From CAJUPY01 sp051871275 (lineage in GTDB: Bacteria; Bacteroidota; Bacteroidia; Bacteroidales; Muribaculaceae), in contig JBJECR010000107.1 in the NCBI GenBank assembly GCA_051871275.1, forward strand, positions 1-8,960: DNA of 8,960 nucleotides, given 5' to 3'. Positions 6,201 to 8,960 of this stretch are shown here, in pieces (the first letter of the stretch is position 1; every line of letters starts with the position of its first letter). Below the pieces are notes generated by a model. It was not told the origin of the DNA, did no database searches, and worked only from the letters and a program-made list of their open reading frames with translations. The translations under genes were made by a program, and so were the position numbers.

Positions 6201-8676
6201 GGAGGCGATTTGTGCCGTCCGTGGTGAACTGTCGCATAGCCACAGCCCATGTGCCGTCTGCTTTACGTTCGTATTCCACAAGTCGGGAAGCGGAGCCGTC
6301 GTCTTTTGCAAATGCAAAATATACGCTTTCGCTGAAAGTGGCGTTTTTGTTCACTTCAAAGCAGTCGCCAAGTGCCGGAGCTCCTTGCAGGTCTGTTGTG
6401 GAATAGAGTAGGGACGGTTCCACGCAGTCGTTCCACCACCAGTATAATTTCAGTTCCTGTCCGGCAACGGCATAGTTACAAGCAACAACTTTTCCGTCAA
6501 TGTATTCCACATCGCTAAGTGCGTATGTGCCACCGTTCACTACATTACCCAGAGGAAGGTCTCCGAGGTATTTACCTGTTTGAGCATCAAGCACTTTAAT
6601 AGCAGAGTGGTCATATACGCAGTATAGTTTGCCTGCACCGTAAGCAAAGTTGTTTATTTTTTTTGTATCCCAACCGAGTTCTGTTTGATTTCCTCGTTTT
6701 TCCGAGAAATTCCACTTTTCTTGCGGCTTCAGAGGACCAACGTAGTTACTTGTGGGGTCGCTGCCGTAGGCATAGCATGCAATACCGTGTTTTTCAGTGA
6801 AAACCCATATATGGAAATAGTTTTCGCTGTCTGTCTGCACAATCACGTCGCCTGCACCGGAAGTGTTTTTAGTGTTGCCGCCAAGTCCTTCTTCCGGGAA
6901 GTCGTGGAAGTAAAGTGCTGTCGAGAAGTCGCCTACGTTGTCATAGCAAACACCGAGTCTGCCTTTAAGTCCGTCGTTAAACTTCACATTAACGGCATAT
7001 TTATGTCCTTTGAAGTTAAACTCGTGGTGAGAACCGCCGAAAGTTTCGCCTGTGTTTACGTGGCAACCTGCCACAGTAGCCTGTGCTTCATTGTTCCAAA
7101 CCGTCCAGTGTGGATAGCAGTCGTTGCCGTCAACCCACCAACAGTTGTTTTTGGGATATGCACGGGTGTTTGAACCTGTTTTGAGTTGTACACCGTCTTT
7201 AAGTACGAGAGTATGTTTTGAGGACCATTCTCCGTTATATCGGCGATATTCCACAATGCGTGTTTTGCTACCGTCATCGTTGCCGAAAGCAAACCATACG
7301 TCTGAAGCGTATGTTCCCACAATTTCGAGACATTCGCCCAGGCTTGAAGCACCTTGCAAATCCGTGGTGTTAAAAAGGAGGTATGGGTCGTCCTGGTCGT
7401 TTTCCCATGCGTAAAGTCGCAGTTCGCCACCGGCTTTGACGTAGTTACAAGCCACGATGACATTGTCTATGCATTTCACGTCGCTGAACTTATATTCACC
7501 GCCGTTGCAGACACTGCCTTCATAGAGGTTTCCGAGGTCTTCGCCTGTAGCGGCATTCAGAACCTTTATTTCGGAGTGGTCATAGACGCAGTATAGCTTT
7601 CCGTCATTGTAAGTAAAGTTGCTGATTTTTGATGCATCATAGCCTTTTTGCGTTTTGTTTCCTTTCTGCTCGGAGAAATTCCACACCTCATGCATGGATA
7701 GAATAGGGTGTTCGGAAACAGTAGCACTTACGCTTACCGTTTTGCTCAGTGAGCCGGAAGTGACTGTGATAGTGCCGCTTGTGCTGCCGATATTGTCCGA
7801 ACTTACAAGTTTTACGGTGACAGTGCCGCCTGTTTTCCCGATGTTTACGGAGTTACTGCCGTTTACCGTAAATGCGGCATTGTTTGAAGTTACTATAATG
7901 TCGTTGCTGAGAGACGTTCCCGTGACGGTAAATTGCTGTGAGGGGTGTCCTGTGCGGTACAAGTTAAATGCAAGGCTACCCGTAGAAACGTTGAGTGTAG
8001 GGGAAGAAGCACCACTGATAATACCATTGTTACGCGGGTCTCCATTCATGCCGTGAATGTTATGGAGATAGTCGTAGAATCCGTAAATATGTGCACGACA
8101 CCACTTTTTGTATCCTTCCTTGCTTGTATCGTTAATCAAACTCCATTCGCTGCTGTTATTAACGAAAAGACTTTCAGTAAGGATTGCAGGTACACTCGAA
8201 GCTCCTGTGATAACAGTCCATCCATTTTGCTTTATACCTCTATTTGTGAGTCCTAATTGTGCAATGAGTTGTGCGTGGACGTTTGTGGCAAGATTATACG
8301 AGTTACCTGCGCTCCAATAGTACCACGTTTCTGTTCCGTATGCCACACCGTCAAATGAATTAAGGTGTATAGAGCAGAAAATCCAAGGATCCCAGGAAAC
8401 GGAATATTCTCGGCGTGCTGAGAGTGAAACGTCAACGTCTGAGTCGCGTGTCATTAAGCACTCGCCTCCCATTTGGTTCACAATCCAGTCTCTCACTTGT
8501 AATCCGCATCGGAGTACAAGTTCTGCTTCATGTGGCGCGGAAGGGCCTAATGCTCCGGGGTCTGAACCACCATGTCCGGGGTCGATTGCTATACGGTGAG
8601 TGCTCCATGCAAATGCGGTGCATGGCAAGAGCATAGCAAATAGAAGTGTAATTAGTGATTTATGTATTTTATTCAT
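3253..8676 (-). CDS. Giant secreted N-acetylmuramoyl-L-alanine amidase with propeller-like repeats and T9SS-type sorting tail
   Basis: This 1807-residue multidomain protein should cleave the amide bond between N-acetylmuramic acid and L-alanine in peptidoglycan. Residues 1-23 are a signal peptide (basic start, hydrophobic core, cleavage after AFA). Residues 27-205 are an Amidase_3 domain. The zinc ligands are His35 (DPGHGG), Glu50 (HEAEL) and His104 (SIHLNS), the catalytic glutamate is Glu168 (ILTESLF), and the NRG motif is at 145-147, so activity is expected. Residues 226-320 look like an Ig-type beta-sandwich. Residues 330-652, 653-979 and 980-1300 are three homologous repeats resembling Bacteroidetes propeller modules. 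Residues 1301-1435 look like another beta-sandwich, and 1435-1745 like a second propeller type (VSPDGTMLA, IAWDTAGNIYICD). Residues 1773-1807 (PEYFNTLGIK, then GLYIRR and a basic KVVVK end) resemble a type A type IX secretion sorting domain. The ORF is intact. The ATG fits because the signal peptide begins at once. Cell-wall amidases usually have about 200-450 residues; the added 1500 suggest surface adhesion or targeting, which is inference. Confidence 0.88.
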   Translation of the reverse strand: MNKIHKSLITLLFAMLLPCTAFAWSTHRIAIDPGHGGSDPGALGPSAPHEAELVLRCGLQVRDWIVNQMGGECLMTRDSDVDVSLSARREYSVSWDPWIFCSIHLNSFDGVAYGTETWYYWSAGNSYNLATNVHAQLIAQLGLTNRGIKQNGWTVITGASSVPAILTESLFVNNSSEWSLINDTSKEGYKKWCRAHIYGFYDYLHNIHGMNGDPRNNGIISGASSPTLNVSTGSLAFNLYRTGHPSQQFTVTGTSLSNDIIVTSNNAAFTVNGSNSVNIGKTGGTVTVKLVSSDNIGSTSGTITVTSGSLSKTVSVSATVSEHPILSMHEVWNFSEQKGNKTQKGYDASKISNFTYNDGKLYCVYDHSEIKVLNAATGEDLGNLYEGSVCNGGEYKFSDVKCIDNVIVACNYVKAGGELRLYAWENDQDDPYLLFNTTDLQGASSLGECLEIVGTYASDVWFAFGNDDGSKTRIVEYRRYNGEWSSKHTLVLKDGVQLKTGSNTRAYPKNNCWWVDGNDCYPHWTVWNNEAQATVAGCHVNTGETFGGSHHEFNFKGHKYAVNVKFNDGLKGRLGVCYDNVGDFSTALYFHDFPEEGLGGNTKNTSGAGDVIVQTDSENYFHIWVFTEKHGIACYAYGSDPTSNYVGPLKPQEKWNFSEKRGNQTELGWDTKKINNFAYGAGKLYCVYDHSAIKVLDAQTGKYLGDLPLGNVVNGGTYALSDVEYIDGKVVACNYAVAGQELKLYWWWNDCVEPSLLYSTTDLQGAPALGDCFEVNKNATFSESVYFAFAKDDGSASRLVEYERKADGTWAVAMRQFTTDGTNRLPLGKYARVYPWGGTFWLDGCDALPSYMSWNNGINFSRLCDVNIPTTWGACHHEINWNGKKYSINLNFDDKRNGRGRLTIDNTGDYSSITPRAEFPADGLGDSQNTSGAGDIDVRTDGSTYFEAWVFSENQGVAYYAYGNPPRVEPSSVGELKLEEKWNISAKKDNLKSLGWDAGKIRNFAYQDGKIYFVYESRLIRVINAQTGEYLGDLNDGGVISGGEEILSDVKCFGGKIFACNRVVAGQELRFYAWDSDTEPAYVLYKTTNLGTAPALGESFEIAPDSQLETFFWINSAYDDGSKTHVIEYHQSAADTWEVVSHTLTTDGSNYYHLGSNARVYPKAGNWWVCGNDAMPAYGGFHTGLSNVISRSFTHNIASTWGAAHHQFTYCGHVYAYTPEFDANHSRGRMRIDYLGDLDYNTVNPRGTYPAEGLGDNDCPHGYADAIVNTDGSTYLEAWVFAENQGIAYFTEGNVPKRNPQRINTIARPEEGTANAYAFDLHNVIEGFDFAAYYSLNEDAESVDIVMYNLDTQTEDLVVNLGAQAAGAHEEHFDVAGLVNDKHYTWKVRVNGSERILPETFGSYRFYHARGVDVDNNMESEAFGNIYCTEGILTTDPTYISGNGGGPGLYAFDAGLNPIENALTGGYSFMGGLTYNNMAGDKYGADLARVRVAEDGRIFVTRCNDSGSYIAYAPSFKSLAENNTFHSLLSGGTNSAANCIYNDASGNFLAAANVGFDVAGSGENLRLLALSGSKALFNFDTSASRTDIYNIGTADVLPAPAPVAVLSGKYTVNAVSANVDFDNRGGIWYCQYRVSPSDNEPALVYVDASGTERYKDITTARGAGAVRVSPDGTMLAASSSESTITIYNISFDGAGTPSLTEYLTMYHGVGRNVNDIAWDTAGNIYICDNEAEYLKAFSLPHHAGSVETTAASKYIFIKLATGIDDIEAETAIPEYFNTLGIKMNPENLTPGLYIRRTGSKIEKVVVK
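3256..3360 (-). other. C-terminal sorting domain (T9SS type A-like), residues 1773-1807
   Basis: The last 35 codons encode PEYFNTLGIK, an Asn/Pro turn, GLYIRR and a basic IEKVVVK end. The pattern (Tyr-Phe/Tyr-Asn, Leu-Gly-Ile/Val, Gly-Leu/Ile-Tyr-Ile, basic valine-rich terminus) is that of C-terminal signals on Bacteroidetes proteins exported across the outer membrane by the type IX system. In that pathway the signal is cleaved and the cargo is released or anchored to the surface. The call rests on pattern similarity only. Confidence 0.7.
4777..5739 (-). repeat. Propeller-like protein repeat 3 (residues 980-1300)
   Basis: Third and most diverged copy, 321 residues, opening with EKWNISAKKDN. 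It keeps GKIYFVYES, IRVINAQTGEYLGDL, SGG, LSDV, FACN, FYAW, APALGESFEI, DDGSKTHVIEY, RVYP, WWVCGND, GRMRIDYLGD and WVFAENQGIAYF. Two changes stand out: the HHE of the other copies is HHQ here (1205-1207), and NTSGAGD is replaced by a Cys-Pro-His-Gly stretch near 1259-1262. Confidence 0.83.
5740..6720 (-). repeat. Propeller-like protein repeat 2 (residues 653-979)
   Basis: Second copy, 327 residues, opening with EKWNFSEKRGN and following repeat 1 without a linker. It keeps GKLYCVYDHS, IKVLDAQTGKYLGDL, NGG, LSDV, VACN, TTDLQGAPALG, DDGSASRLVEY, RVYP, FWLDG, GACHHE (874-878), GRGRLTIDNTGDYS and NTSGAGD (929-935), and ends in WVFSENQGVAYYAYG. Strong similarity to repeat 1 in its first third suggests duplication, but the copies have clearly diverged along their length. 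Confidence 0.85.
6721..7689 (-). repeat. Propeller-like protein repeat 1 (residues 330-652)
   Basis: First of three tandem protein-level repeats in the giant amidase. It opens with EVWNFSEQKGN and carries the shared series GKLYCVYDHS, IKVLNAATGEDLG, NGG, FSDV, VACN, LYAW, TTDLQG, DDGSKTRIVEY, RAYP, WWVDGND, GGSHHE (548-552), GRLGV, GDFS, NTSGAGD (604-610) and WVFTEKHGIA. Alternating short beta strands with Gly/Asp turns suggest a beta-propeller. It is closest to repeat 2. No enzymatic motif is recognised. Confidence 0.85.
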
Positions 8677-8715
8677 AAAGCAATAATAAAAAGTATAGTT
8701 AGCAATTCGGTTTTT

Positions 8716-8741
8716 AAGTTAGTAATAATTAAGTTAGTAAT
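8716..8741. repeat. 11-bp direct repeat in the amidase leader
   Basis: AAGTTAGTAAT occurs at 8716-8726 and 8731-8741, 15 bp start to start, and a two-mismatch relative (TAGTTAGCAAT) lies at 8696-8706. All fall within 70 bp upstream of the amidase ATG, so they would be in the 5' untranslated leader or near the transcription start. They could bind a regulator or simply reflect AT-rich sequence. Confidence 0.6.
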
Positions 8742-8768
8742 ATTGAAACGTTTGTTTAATTTCGTAAG

Positions 8769-8802
8769 CAAAATTGCAATAGATTGCAATAGAGACCGTA
8801 AA
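8769..8802 (-). promoter_or_regulatory. Possible weak promoter for the amidase gene
   Basis: Read on the - strand, CAATTTTG (8769-8776) differs from the -7 consensus TAnnTTTG at one base. TTTA (8799-8802) could stand in for the -33 TTTG, but the spacer is 22 nt, slightly too long. Transcription would start about 85-95 nt before the ATG. The element overlaps the palindromes at 8773-8808, the arrangement expected of an operator. This is tentative, since both elements are imperfect. Confidence 0.3.
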
Positions 8803-8808
8803 TTTACG
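8773..8808. promoter_or_regulatory. Palindrome cluster, candidate operator
   Basis: A perfect 10-bp tandem duplication of ATTGCAATAG occupies 8773-8792. Each unit contains the self-complementary octamer ATTGCAAT, so two palindromes sit exactly 10 bp (one helical turn) apart. Five bases later comes a perfect 12-bp palindrome, CGTAAATTTACG (8797-8808). Short palindromes on one face of the helix, 100-135 bp upstream of the amidase ATG, are what paired dimeric DNA-binding proteins would use. The regulator is unknown and the role is inferred. Confidence 0.45.
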
Positions 8809-8906
8809 CATATATTTATAGATGAGAGGAATTTTAAGCAGCAATGTGTAGATATTTAATAATTATTAACGAATATTTAATAAATCATACAGTTTGATGC
8901 TGCAAA

Positions 8907-8960
8907 GTAACTATTCAGCTATCCGAAAGCATTACATAACTGCTATTGAAAAGCCATCAT
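8907..8960. repeat. Right arm of the 54-bp perfect inverted repeat
   Basis: This is the exact reverse complement of 1-54. The arm also contains two diverged direct half-units: GCTATCCGAAAGC (8918-8930) resembles GCTATTGAAAAGCC in the terminal 18 bases, each preceded at a short distance by TAACT. The window ends on the repeat's last base, so the true outer edge is unknown. Read inwards, the arm's last bases plus the adjacent sequence form TTACTTTG (8903-8910), a near-match to a Bacteroidetes -7 element, but with no matching -33 box. Confidence 0.95.

Larger units (their letters stand above)
8677..8906. other. AT-rich upstream region of the amidase gene, no gene seen
   Basis: These 230 bp separate the amidase start codon from the right inverted-repeat arm. 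I see no convincing coding region or structured RNA. They hold direct repeats near the start codon (8716-8741), a palindrome cluster (8746-8808) and weak promoter-like elements on the - strand. No Shine-Dalgarno sequence is evident next to the amidase ATG, as expected for the phylum. Confidence 0.6.

Noticed and set aside
6685..7173. A 162-codon open frame on the + strand
   Set aside because: It is antisense to repeat 1 of the amidase, has the same low-information composition as other shadow frames in this gene, and has no promoter or family motif.
1..8960. Transposon or phage interpretation of the bounded segment
   Set aside because: No transposase, integrase, invertase or phage gene is present. 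The interior includes sppA and lpxK, which are ordinary chromosomal housekeeping genes, and the sequence flanking the arms is not available to test for target-site duplication.

Overview
The window looks like chromosomal DNA from a Bacteroidota, most likely a gut-type Bacteroidales (Prevotella- or Muribaculaceae-like). Three things support this: a textbook Bacteroidetes promoter (TTTG, 20-nt spacer, TAnnTTTG) upstream of the first gene, no clear Shine-Dalgarno sequences, and a giant exported protein ending in the short Gly-Leu-Tyr-Ile/Lys-Val-Val-Val-Lys type C-terminal sorting tail seen in type IX secretion cargo. The genus is inferred from protein style, not from a marker gene.

Layout. Bases 1-54 are one arm of a perfect 54-bp inverted repeat whose other arm is 8907-8960, so the window starts and stops exactly on the repeat. 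Bases 55-210 hold the promoter and A-rich leader of a two-gene + strand operon: sppA (211-1977, signal peptide peptidase/protease IV) and lpxK (2009-3100, lipid A 4'-kinase), 31 bp apart. A strong symmetrical hairpin at 3201-3231 separates them from a convergent - strand gene at 3253-8676. That gene encodes an 1807-residue secreted protein. It has a signal peptide, an N-acetylmuramoyl-L-alanine amidase domain with all zinc and catalytic residues, an Ig-like domain, three tandem propeller-like repeats of about 325 residues, a further beta-sandwich and propeller-like region, and a sorting tail. Bases 8677-8906 are its AT-rich upstream region, with a compact cluster of short palindromes and direct repeats.

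How the parts relate. sppA and lpxK are envelope housekeeping genes: clearance of membrane-bound peptides, and lipid A phosphorylation in the cytoplasmic membrane. The giant gene is an accessory-style secreted peptidoglycan hydrolase and shares only the envelope theme and a bidirectional terminator with them. No transposase, recombinase, phage, CRISPR, tRNA or rRNA gene was seen. The most notable items are the amidase's surface-export architecture, the 54-bp inverted repeat bounding the window, and the palindrome cluster upstream of the amidase.
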